A DNA stretch of 64,000 bases from JBGSKV01 sp041740975 (GTDB taxonomy: Bacteria; Bdellovibrionota_B; Oligoflexia; Oligoflexales; JALZUQ01). Location of the stretch: contig JBGSKV010000064.1 of the NCBI GenBank assembly GCA_041740975.1, forward strand, positions 1 through 64,000. Reading direction: 5' to 3'. Positions 7,457 to 15,490 of the stretch are shown here, piece after piece (within the stretch, counting starts at the first letter, position 1; each line of letters begins with the position of its first letter). The position numbers were made by a program, and so were the translations under genes. The notes under the pieces were generated by a model. It was given only the letters and a program-made list of their open reading frames with translations. It was not told where the DNA came from and made no database searches.

Positions 7457-8281
7457 ATGAACGGAATCTCTAAAAACAAACTTGTATTTCTCGCTTTCAG
7501 TTTACTAATGGCCTGTGGCTCAAATGAACTTTCCCTTTTGCAGGCCGACGATAGTACTTCCATCGAAGCACGCGACCCTTATTTAGAAACCCCAAATGAC
7601 GGAATTTTTAACGGAATCAGTATGCGCCAAATGGAGCAACAAGGAGTTGGCGAAATCATTGGTACTGACAACGCGGCTCGACGTGAGTTTCGCTCCGTTG
7701 TTATTCAACAAATTGAAATCGATAAATCAGAGAAGCAAAAAAATTCAATTCTGTTTGGGATTGGACATTACTACTATTTAAGTCCTTTCCAAATTGAACA
7801 TAAACTTGTGAAATATCAACTCCAGTATCTCGCGCTTGATGCAAACGGTAAACTTGCAGAGATGGAAGCTTGGAGCATCACATACGAACAAGGTGATAAC
7901 GGTTGGAAAAAATCATTAGAAAAAATCGATTTAAACCAATTCTATCGAAATCTACCGTCATGGGCAAAAACAAAGTTGTGGCAAGTCTCAGGCGCACTGT
8001 CGGCAAACAGTGGCGAAATCATTCAATATGAACCAACAGACATTGAAATCTTAATGGATATAATTGAACTAATTCCCTTACCCTCAGCAAAAGCCGGTCC
8101 TCTCGTAGACCATATCATTGGAATCATCTCGGGGAAGGGAACTGAAGGCGCCAGATCTCTTTCGAAAGCTGGAAAGTTGCGAGTCGGCATTGCCTTCGAT
8201 GTCGAAGATGAATCAGCCAAAACGTACGCCGAGAAATATATCGATCAAGCCAAGCCAGTTTGGGAAAAAGCCTTTCAATAG
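7457..8281 (+). CDS. Lipoprotein of unknown function
   Basis: 274 residues with a lipoprotein signal (KLVFLAFSLLMAC, Cys at residue 20) followed by Gly-Ser. AAAGG lies upstream of the ATG. The mature part has a compact region with QIEIDKSEKQKNSILFGIGHYYYL and many aromatic residues, ending in a helical segment rich in Ala and Lys. No known domain seen. It is separated by 153 bases from the downstream signalling cluster and is probably a single-gene unit, with a weak hairpin after it. Confidence 0.65.
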   Translation: MNGISKNKLVFLAFSLLMACGSNELSLLQADDSTSIEARDPYLETPNDGIFNGISMRQMEQQGVGEIIGTDNAARREFRSVVIQQIEIDKSEKQKNSILFGIGHYYYLSPFQIEHKLVKYQLQYLALDANGKLAEMEAWSITYEQGDNGWKKSLEKIDLNQFYRNLPSWAKTKLWQVSGALSANSGEIIQYEPTDIEILMDIIELIPLPSAKAGPLVDHIIGIISGKGTEGARSLSKAGKLRVGIAFDVEDESAKTYAEKYIDQAKPVWEKAFQ

Positions 8282-8331
8282 GCGCCCCGTCCAGAATGGA
8301 TGACTGAGGCCCAGACACCGTCAATGATTTG

Positions 8332-8362
8332 GACACTCCTTTAGGTATAAGTGTCTGTTTTA
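8332..8362 (+). terminator. Weak intrinsic terminator
   Basis: GACACT (8332-8337) and AGTGTC (8350-8355) can pair around a 12-base loop, followed by TGTTTTATT. Stem is short, so termination is tentative. Confidence 0.3.
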
Positions 8363-8434
8363 TTGGGGACTAATTGGGTATGGCTTTTGCACTTTTGTCT
8401 AGGTCATGCCCAATCTGATCTGGAGAAAAAGACC

Positions 8435-8791
8435 GTGTCACAACCTGTTGCTGCCGTTCTAATAGATGATTCGATTTATGTTCGCCAAATGTGGGAAAGC
8501 GCCGCGGTAAGTCGCGGTTTTACTATCGATACATTTGCCGATGGCCAAACATTTTTCGAGAATATTCAACGCTTCAGTTGTGAAATACCAGTTTTTGTCG
8601 ATGTTGCCATTCAAGGCGAACGCGACGGACTGGAGTTGGCGCGTCAACTTGTTCAGTTGGGTTTTGCAAGAATTTACCTTTGCACTGCCTATGCTGGTTA
8701 TGAACTATTCGATCAGCGATTTGCAGGAGTCATTTCAAAAGAAATGCCTAAATGGCTTTCGGAATCAAGCGAAAAATTGGTGGGTCTATGA
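8435..8791 (+). CDS. Stand-alone receiver (REC) domain protein
   Basis: 118 residues from GTG 8435, chosen because GGAGAAAAAGACC precedes it and because the REC fold starts at once (AAVLIDDS); the longer frame from 8351 adds an unrelated stretch. Key residues of a receiver are visible: acidic pair Asp11-Asp12, phospho-acceptor Asp56 (FVDVAI), Thr84 (LCTAY) and Lys102 (ISKE). No output domain, so it is a CheY/Spo0F-like phosphate carrier. Its stop overlaps the next start (ATGA), so it is translationally coupled with the sensor lipoprotein and the hybrid kinase downstream and probably takes phosphate from that kinase. Confidence 0.8.
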   Translation: MSQPVAAVLIDDSIYVRQMWESAAVSRGFTIDTFADGQTFFENIQRFSCEIPVFVDVAIQGERDGLELARQLVQLGFARIYLCTAYAGYELFDQRFAGVISKEMPKWLSESSEKLVGL

Positions 8792-9747
8792 AGAGGCATC
8801 AACTTGTCGCCATTTCGATCGTCATTGCCTTCGTTACTACCGTTGCGTGCACAAAAAAATCTGCAAATCGAAAGCAGCTGGATCAGCTGCAGACGACGTT
8901 TCATCATTATTTGACAGAAACCTTCACCGCGATGGAACAGCAGCACAAGAGGGCTGTCGACAAACTCAAGGAAGAATTTTCGCGGCTCGACAATCAGTGT
9001 CCGTCTAGCAATCAAAAGAATGCAATGAAAAGCACACTGTACATCCCAAAATCAGCCAAACATAATTCAGACTTACATTGTTTCTCAAAAGCCTCCTTCG
9101 GACTCGAAGAAATATGGTCCAAGGACAACCCGAAAACAACCAGCTGGCAGTATGTTTTTGATAAGCAGTCGAAAGGATTTCGTATTTTTCCTGCTCAGAA
9201 TGCCACTAGCATTTATGGTGAAGACTTGGATTTCTCTAAGTTTAATTTTGTAACTATTGCCCAGAAAAACTTCCCTAATCTCGCCTGGTCTGGAGTCCAT
9301 ATGGATGTTGCCGGAACCGGCAAGATTATTATGATCACGCAGGAGGTTGAACTCGCTGCCGAGCGTCTTCCGGTCGTGGTCGGAGCCGATATGCGCGTAT
9401 CGCAGATCATGCAGGTTTATTCCGATAAATTGCTTGCCTTCGCTAAGAAAGCTTCATCCAAACATGCGTTTATTTATGCTTATCATCATAAAGACGGAAA
9501 GAGAGTCGGCATTTTTAACAGCAGTTCGAATCCCAGGGCCTGGGAAACCATTAGACCTTTGGCAGATGATGTTCTGCGTATTGAGTCAGACCAACTCACA
9601 AAAATATATGCCCTTGAAAAAAGTTCTTTTGCAGCCCTTGGAAAAGTTATGAATGCCAAAGTTGAAATGAAAGGACGGACTTTTTATTGCAATATGAGTA
9701 CGATAAAATCAGCGCCTATCCATACCCTTGCTTGTGATCAGGAATGA
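8788..9747 (+). CDS. Lipoprotein with a Cache-like sensor domain
   Basis: 319 residues from the ATG at 8788 (ATGA overlap with the receiver gene). The signal ends VTTVAC, a lipobox with Cys at residue 21. A coiled coil follows (about residues 28-65, KQLDQLQTTFHHYL to KLKEEFSRLDN). The rest resembles the extracellular dCache fold of chemoreceptors and kinases: GTGKIIMITQEVEL then LPVVVGADMRVSQIMQVY, equivalent to the 'TGK...VVGVD' strand pair. A periplasmic, lipid-anchored ligand sensor is inferred, passing its signal to the kinase encoded one base downstream. Cache assignment is by pattern and is tentative. Confidence 0.6.
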   Translation: MKRHQLVAISIVIAFVTTVACTKKSANRKQLDQLQTTFHHYLTETFTAMEQQHKRAVDKLKEEFSRLDNQCPSSNQKNAMKSTLYIPKSAKHNSDLHCFSKASFGLEEIWSKDNPKTTSWQYVFDKQSKGFRIFPAQNATSIYGEDLDFSKFNFVTIAQKNFPNLAWSGVHMDVAGTGKIIMITQEVELAAERLPVVVGADMRVSQIMQVYSDKLLAFAKKASSKHAFIYAYHHKDGKRVGIFNSSSNPRAWETIRPLADDVLRIESDQLTKIYALEKSSFAALGKVMNAKVEMKGRTFYCNMSTIKSAPIHTLACDQE

Positions 9748-9748
9748 T

Positions 9749-11611
9749 ATGAAACCAAAGGCAAAATACATCTGGATAGTCGCTGTAGGTTACGCCGCTA
9801 TTTTCCTTTCTTTAGCTGGCATTTCTAAGTTAGAAGCTGATTCAGCAAGCAAGAGCTTGCTGGCTGAGTCAGAAAGCGACTTACTTCTTTCCATCGCGCC
9901 ATACGAAAAGTTATTGCATAGCACAACTTGGATTATGCAAAAGTATCAGCTGCAGATTGACTCCAGTAGTCGTCGCGAGTTACTCAAAGAAGCGGAAGGT
10001 TCATTCTTAAATATATCGTTCGGTATGGACTATGAGTATTTCATGCTTCGAACGTATAACAAAGAAACCATCATAAAGCTTTTTCGCCATGGTAGTGTAG
10101 ACAATTCAGGTGAGGTTAAGATTGCCGGTGAATCTGATTTCCACACCATAACCAGTGGAACACTATTGAGGCCGTGTTATGTTAATGGCGAACTTCTCTT
10201 CTGCATCATTGATATTAGAAACGCTGGCCAAATCAAAACTGATCAACCAAACTACTCTCTTGTGGCGCTTGGAATCAATGTCTTGATTTCGAATGCCAAA
10301 TTTCGTAACCTTCCGAATTATTTCCTTTTGCCAAATCCGAGCCTCAACCTACAAATTGATAAGAAGTTGTTTCCTATAACTCGAAGTCACAACTCTACCC
10401 CTGTTTTTTCGCATTCTCAGCAAATTGATACGGACATTGCGCTGACGAGTCACTTCCCCCTTGCTGGGTGGATGTATAGATTATTACTCCTCTCCGCGAT
10501 CTTTGCTTTGGTTCTCATAACTATTTGTGTTTTGTCTTTTATTTTCTTCAAACAGCTCGTTATCAAAAAAACCGAACAGCGATATCTTCACGATCGCAAT
10601 GAATTTTTAGGTCGAGTCGAAGTGGAACTAAACAGTGTCATCCATGATGTTCGCTCTCCGATGGCAGCGCTCAATATGATGATTGAAGACGAGAACGATC
10701 AAAGGCGTCGAGGCATGTTGGTCCATATTGCCAAAAGACTCCGGGGAATTATTGATGACCTCGAAATCAAGGGTACAGAAGTTCGCTCGAAACAGTCGCA
10801 GTCGCTTATGCCTGTCGTGCAACTGTTGCGGCTACTGGTCCATGAAAAAAACCGCGAAGTTAATCAATTTCGTTGCGAACTCATTGTAGAAGGCAATGAT
10901 AGCGACTATTGGTGCCAAGGACATGTGTTTGACTTTTGTAGGATGTTTTCAAATCTTTTGAACAACGCCTTAGAAGCCTCCAAAGATGACAATAAAGTCA
11001 AAATCCGACTTAGCCGATCAAAAAACGATAGCTGTCTCATCTCAATTGCAGACAGAGGCTGCGGTATTTCGCAAGATTTGATACCCCATATATTCGAGAA
11101 AGGGTTTACAAAAAAAGAAGCCGGTACGGGCATAGGTCTTTTCCACGCGAAAAACATTGTGGAAAGAATGTCCGGCAGTCTCACTGTAAGCTCTGAAGTA
11201 AATGTCGGCTCCGAATTTGTAGTATCTCTCCCATTAGCTCAGAAACCTAGTTGGCATTTGGAGTCGATTCATATTTCCAAGTTCAAACAGGTGGTTATTG
11301 TCGAAGATGACGTGTATTTTCGCGAGTACTGGCGCGACCGACTTTTGCCTTACGACATTCAAGTCATGTTGTTTGATAGTCCCGCCAAAATTCCACAACA
11401 TCTGTGGCACGATCCCAGTGCGCTCTTTATTTTGGATAATATGTTTGCGAATGAAATGCTGGGTATTGAGATGATTCGTAAATTACTGGGTCGAAATTGC
11501 CTTCTAATCACTTCGACCTGGCATGAAGTTGAAGTGCAGAAAACCGTTGAAATTCTCGGCGCAAAACTTCACAGTAAGCAGTTTATCGATGAAGTGAAGC
11601 TGGTCGTTTAA
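9749..11611 (+). CDS. Hybrid sensor histidine kinase (HK-REC)
   Basis: 620 residues from ATG 9749, preceded by AGGAATGAT. Layout: TM helix near residues 8-25, a periplasmic sensor of about 215 residues, TM helix near 245-267, a dimerisation/phospho-acceptor helix with VIHDVRSPMAAL (His299), a HATPase domain with N box NLLNNALEAS, G1 DRGCGIS, F box IFEKGFT and G2 GTGIGLFHAK, then a C-terminal receiver (VVIVEDD; acceptor in LFILDN). It autophosphorylates on His and passes phosphate to receivers; partners are most likely the small REC protein upstream and the sigma-54 regulator at 11914. The sensor domain may dock with the Cache-like lipoprotein next door. Confidence 0.9.
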   Translation: MKPKAKYIWIVAVGYAAIFLSLAGISKLEADSASKSLLAESESDLLLSIAPYEKLLHSTTWIMQKYQLQIDSSSRRELLKEAEGSFLNISFGMDYEYFMLRTYNKETIIKLFRHGSVDNSGEVKIAGESDFHTITSGTLLRPCYVNGELLFCIIDIRNAGQIKTDQPNYSLVALGINVLISNAKFRNLPNYFLLPNPSLNLQIDKKLFPITRSHNSTPVFSHSQQIDTDIALTSHFPLAGWMYRLLLLSAIFALVLITICVLSFIFFKQLVIKKTEQRYLHDRNEFLGRVEVELNSVIHDVRSPMAALNMMIEDENDQRRRGMLVHIAKRLRGIIDDLEIKGTEVRSKQSQSLMPVVQLLRLLVHEKNREVNQFRCELIVEGNDSDYWCQGHVFDFCRMFSNLLNNALEASKDDNKVKIRLSRSKNDSCLISIADRGCGISQDLIPHIFEKGFTKKEAGTGIGLFHAKNIVERMSGSLTVSSEVNVGSEFVVSLPLAQKPSWHLESIHISKFKQVVIVEDDVYFREYWRDRLLPYDIQVMLFDSPAKIPQHLWHDPSALFILDNMFANEMLGIEMIRKLLGRNCLLITSTWHEVEVQKTVEILGAKLHSKQFIDEVKLVV

Positions 11612-11645
11612 CTTCTATAGACGTTACATTCCTTAGACCACTCGG

Positions 11646-11870
11646 TTAATCAGTCTTAGTAGTATCGGCATCTTTTAAGTCAGAGATAACCTCTTGAGCG
11701 GCTTCTATGATTTTTGTTGAAGCCCGGCTTAGGCTATCGATCTTGGCGGCGGCAAACCGATCGTCAAAACGATAACCCTCCTTGAGTTCAGCTACCGCCT
11801 GCCTAAGTGTAAAAATCGCAGACTCAAGGTCGTGAAGTTTTTTCTTAGCGGTCGATTTAGTTGAATTCAC
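11646..11870 (-). CDS. Small coiled-coil protein
   Basis: 74 residues beginning at GTG 11870 with GAGG seven bases upstream. It is predicted to be nearly all helix, with heptad-like spacing (LHDLESAIFTLRQAVAELKEGY and SLSRASTKIIEAAQEVI). No signal peptide. It is divergent from the sigma-54 regulator (43 bases between starts), so the two may share a control region. Size and position in the signalling cluster suggest a regulatory partner, but no family is recognised. Confidence 0.5.
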   Translation of the reverse strand: MNSTKSTAKKKLHDLESAIFTLRQAVAELKEGYRFDDRFAAAKIDSLSRASTKIIEAAQEVISDLKDADTTKTD

Positions 11871-11913
11871 GAGTAGCCTCGCTGTGACACTTATAGTAAT
11901 ATATTAAACTACA

Positions 11914-13332
11914 ATGCAGCTAAAAATTCTACATCTTGATGATAATGCATACGAACTCACTGAGTTTGCCAACCAGTTGCTGAGGCCTTTTGACGCCTGT
12001 TCTTTTGCTGTGGAATCTGTGCTCAATTTCTCTGAGTTTGAAAATGCACTTAAGGCATTCGAGCCCGACCTCATCATCCTAGACGTTGAGCTGGAAGCCA
12101 CTCCCACCAATCGCAGTGGGGTCGATATTTGTCGAGACACTCGGCGAAAATATCCTCATGCTCCTATATTGATGCGCTCTCGGCATGAATCACCTAAAGT
12201 CATTCGTGAATGTATTGAGGCCGGCGCAGCCGACTATATTTTGAAGAGTTCTGAATCTGAAATGGTGCAACTTCGTCTTTTGCAGACATATAATCTTCTA
12301 GGCCCCAACACTCATCTTAATAAATCTCTCACTACTAAAATTGCGGGCGAAACGATGCGCTCTGTAGCCCAGCGTGTCCCTCGAATTGCTGATTCCGACA
12401 TCCGTAGCATCCACTGCTTTGGCGAAACCGGTACCGGCAAAGAAGTCGTCGCGGACTTATTCCGTGCCTATATGGGAGCCGGCAAGCCCTTTGTCGTTGT
12501 GAACTGCGGATCGCTGAGTCCTACGCTTATGGAATCGCAACTTTTTGGCTACGTGAAAGGCGCTTTCACCGGCGCAACCACAGATCGGCGCGGATTCTTC
12601 GAAGCGGCCCATCGTGGTTTTATTTATCTCGACGAGGTTGCTTTATTGACTGATAAAGCCCAGCAGGGTTTGCTGCGCGTGATCGAAAACCAAGAAGTGA
12701 CTCGCCTAGGTGCAAACGAAGTTATCAAGCTCGACGTTCGCGTCATAAGCGCTACCAACGAAGATCTGACCACACTAGTCAAATCAGGCAAGTTTCGTGG
12801 TGATTTACAACAGCGACTCAAAGAGACTACGATAGTTCTGCCTCCACTGCGCGATCGAAAAAATGAAATTAATGAACTTATCGATCACTTCTTAGGCTCT
12901 TTTGCCAAAGGGCCATATTCCATCACACCCGCAGTCAGACTTTTGCTCAACAATTTTGATTGGCGCGAAGGCAATGTGCGACAATTGCGAAGTTGCTTAC
13001 GAGCCATGACTGAGTACAAAGTGGGAAGCGAGCTCTCTATTCTTGGGGTGCCAAAAGTCCTATTTGAAAATGCAAAATCAGACCCAAATAATGCAGAGGC
13101 TTCATTGCTTCCTGATGAATTTGAATTTCCGCTGATTTTTGAAAACCTTTCGGATGAACTTCTGGTTCGCGTCATAAATAGTCTCTATAAGCAAAAAGGC
13201 ATTCTTTCTTTGCGTAAAATTTCCGAAGAATGTCATTACCCTCGCACCACGTTGGCCAATAAACTTAAACAACTTTCCGACAAGTCCCCCGATATGAAAG
13301 CCGAATTAGCCAAATGGGTTAAGCTCAAATAG
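11914..13332 (+). CDS. Sigma-54-dependent response regulator (NtrC family)
   Basis: 472 residues with receiver, AAA+ and DNA-binding domains. Receiver: acidic pair Asp9-Asp10, acceptor Asp57 (IILDVE), Lys111 (ILKS). AAA+ domain: Walker A GETGTGKE (170-177), the sigma-54-contacting GAFTGA loop (216-221, intact), Walker B FIYLDEV, and RLKE in place of the usual RLN near 276. The C-terminal 70 residues carry a helix-turn-helix (LRKISEECHYPRTTLANKL). It should activate RpoN promoters after phosphorylation by the neighbouring kinase. Good sigma-54 promoters occur in this window at 21856-21870 (minus), 22000-22014 (plus) and 29638-29652 (plus), all reasonable targets, though the link is inferred. 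Confidence 0.93.
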   Translation: MQLKILHLDDNAYELTEFANQLLRPFDACSFAVESVLNFSEFENALKAFEPDLIILDVELEATPTNRSGVDICRDTRRKYPHAPILMRSRHESPKVIRECIEAGAADYILKSSESEMVQLRLLQTYNLLGPNTHLNKSLTTKIAGETMRSVAQRVPRIADSDIRSIHCFGETGTGKEVVADLFRAYMGAGKPFVVVNCGSLSPTLMESQLFGYVKGAFTGATTDRRGFFEAAHRGFIYLDEVALLTDKAQQGLLRVIENQEVTRLGANEVIKLDVRVISATNEDLTTLVKSGKFRGDLQQRLKETTIVLPPLRDRKNEINELIDHFLGSFAKGPYSITPAVRLLLNNFDWREGNVRQLRSCLRAMTEYKVGSELSILGVPKVLFENAKSDPNNAEASLLPDEFEFPLIFENLSDELLVRVINSLYKQKGILSLRKISEECHYPRTTLANKLKQLSDKSPDMKAELAKWVKLK

Positions 13333-13531
13333 GCGTAAAATAATCCTCTCTGCGAGTTTTTGATATTTGTTAACGCTTTAAAGTCCCCCAAAATCCCCGT
13401 GATGCTTTTTTAATTGGTAAAAACAAAATTATTTTTATCAAAGCCTTTCGTATTCATCATTCCAATAGATCTTATTGCTAAGCATTTTCACTCTGCTAGA
13501 ATTTTCTTTCAAATAAACTTAGGAGATTTTT

Positions 13532-15415
13532 ATGTTCATATCGGGTCTGAGACCAGCGTTTGCTTATTTATTAGCGCTGGGCCTTATTTTGAGCGCTTGC
13601 GGCAGTGATAAAAAGAAAAAGAAGAGTCCTGCTGAAGATGACAATGATGATGTGACTACAACCTACGATATTTCAGGTAATTTTGACGTTGGATCGTATG
13701 CCAGTTTCAATGCATATAAACTCAATCCACCCAACTTACTTTCCGCACAAGCTCGACCTGCGGCGCGTACCGTATGTACAGATGGATTTTACTATGCCGT
13801 GTATTGCTTAAGTTACTCGTCGCCTCCCGTTGCAGCAGAGGGAGATGTTGACTGTGCTGGCGATGGAGCTTTTACAGTTGAAGGACTGCCAAAAGGCGCT
13901 CCGGTCGGTTGTTTCGTTGTCCGCTATGAATCAGCAGTCTCAACGGACCCCGAAACTGTTGGTGCCATTCAAATCCCAGCATCCAACATAAATGGCTCTT
14001 CTGATACTTTAGTGACTAGCGGTGATGTTGTCCTCAGTGTCAGCATTGACGACTCGGGAACCATCTCCGCGACAGTTGTATCAGGTGAATTGGATGATCA
14101 AGGTGTGTCTGATACTTCAACTACATTCACTTCGGCTGCCATAAACGGTGTTTGGAAACTAGAATGTAACTCGAATGCTGGTGGGAATGAATTCTCCGCT
14201 GGAAAATGTAAGTGTTTTCTTGGCGAAGGATTTTTTGCTGCTGCAGGATATGCAGATGATGATGCTTGTTTCAATGACCCGAATGGTTCCGGTGCAGCCA
14301 TTACGGAGACGGTGAAATTCGGAATTGGCATGTACATTTACAACGCCACTGCGAACCAAGATATTCCGATGGGTGATAATGAAGACGACGGTGTCATCCC
14401 TAATGGAACTGCAATCAAAGCGATTTCAATCTGGGGAACGACGGGTTCTGGTCCCTATACATCCCTTAAAGGAAGTGGAGGAGAAGGTGTGTCTGACTTG
14501 GGCGGCGCACTAAGTTGGGCAACAACTCCTCTCAATCCTACCGCTGCCATCGCTTGGACTTCTGGAAGCGTCACAATCGACGACGATGACGAAGAAATCA
14601 CTTTCATGCTTCCTTCGCTTACCGCCAAAGGCAGGTTCGCACTTCCTGCAACGCACGCCGAATGGATGACGTGGATTGGCGCGACTGCTGATGCTGCACA
14701 AGCGGCCGGCTTTGATTGTACATATGGACCAAATGATGCCGCTGCTCGTACTTCTGGATTGTTTAGCCTCAACAATGATTGTATGAATCAAGTCTTGCAG
14801 GCCCTAAGAGACAAAGAAGACTACATCTTGCCTCGCGTCGAAGTTCGTTCTTATTGCGATCATGAGGGTTGTCTGGTGAGTTCAGATATTGCCGACGCAC
14901 TTCTCGAATACTATGACGCCGACGCGCAAGATTATGTACATGTTGAACTCGAAGGTCTACATCTAGACTATCCGCATCCTTGGACAAAAGTAGACCTGTC
15001 GGCTACAACGGCAGAGGAAGATGGCATTGGTCTCGCGCCCAAAGCTCGAAAAGTGTTTGAACCTCTACTTTCTTTCCCTGGTGGTGCAGGCTTTCGTCAA
15101 CATCATCACGATGAAAGGCGTTTTCACTGTTTGACTTCTGGTGGAGAAGTTAATAATGCGACTTGTTCAAGTCCATCTGCTCACTACGAACTGACTTGTC
15201 ATTATAGAGAAGAACTTTCGATTAAGTTCTTAGGCTCTGCGCCATTTAATGTCTTGTTTGATCAGTCACAATCCGTAGGTTATGCAGAACTTCGTTCACA
15301 GACAATGGAAGGTATGTCGGTTGTCAACCCAACTGGAACAACAGCGCTTTCGATGTGTAAAGACAAGATTGGCGCTGGCGGCGGCAAGTTTTTTGCTAAA
15401 GCAACGAAGCAATAA
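13532..15415 (+). CDS. Large Cys-rich lipoprotein of unknown function
   Basis: 627 residues, lipobox LILSAC (Cys at 23), followed by a Lys- and Asp-rich linker (GSDKKKKKSPAEDDNDD). AGGAG precedes the ATG. The mature protein has many Cys residues, likely forming disulphides in the periplasm or on the surface, Thr/Ser/Gly-rich beta segments, an acidic DDDDEE stretch and an FRQHHHDERRFHC metal-like His/Cys cluster near residues 520-535. No known domain is recognised. It lies immediately after the sigma-54 regulator gene (199 bases) but reads as a separate unit ending at a strong terminator. Confidence 0.7.
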   Translation: MFISGLRPAFAYLLALGLILSACGSDKKKKKSPAEDDNDDVTTTYDISGNFDVGSYASFNAYKLNPPNLLSAQARPAARTVCTDGFYYAVYCLSYSSPPVAAEGDVDCAGDGAFTVEGLPKGAPVGCFVVRYESAVSTDPETVGAIQIPASNINGSSDTLVTSGDVVLSVSIDDSGTISATVVSGELDDQGVSDTSTTFTSAAINGVWKLECNSNAGGNEFSAGKCKCFLGEGFFAAAGYADDDACFNDPNGSGAAITETVKFGIGMYIYNATANQDIPMGDNEDDGVIPNGTAIKAISIWGTTGSGPYTSLKGSGGEGVSDLGGALSWATTPLNPTAAIAWTSGSVTIDDDDEEITFMLPSLTAKGRFALPATHAEWMTWIGATADAAQAAGFDCTYGPNDAAARTSGLFSLNNDCMNQVLQALRDKEDYILPRVEVRSYCDHEGCLVSSDIADALLEYYDADAQDYVHVELEGLHLDYPHPWTKVDLSATTAEEDGIGLAPKARKVFEPLLSFPGGAGFRQHHHDERRFHCLTSGGEVNNATCSSPSAHYELTCHYREELSIKFLGSAPFNVLFDQSQSVGYAELRSQTMEGMSVVNPTGTTALSMCKDKIGAGGGKFFAKATKQ

Positions 15416-15450
15416 AACCTAACTGCAGAAATTTTAAAATTTCCAAAAGA

Positions 15451-15484
15451 AAGCCATCTCGCCGCAAGGCGAGGTGGCTTTTCT
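15451..15484. terminator. Strong bidirectional terminator
   Basis: Stem AGCCATCTCGCC / GGCGAGGTGGCT with a GCAA tetraloop, flanked by T-rich sequence on both strands. It serves the convergent genes ending at 15415 (plus) and 15491 (minus). Confidence 0.85.
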
Positions 15485-15490
15485 CTATTC

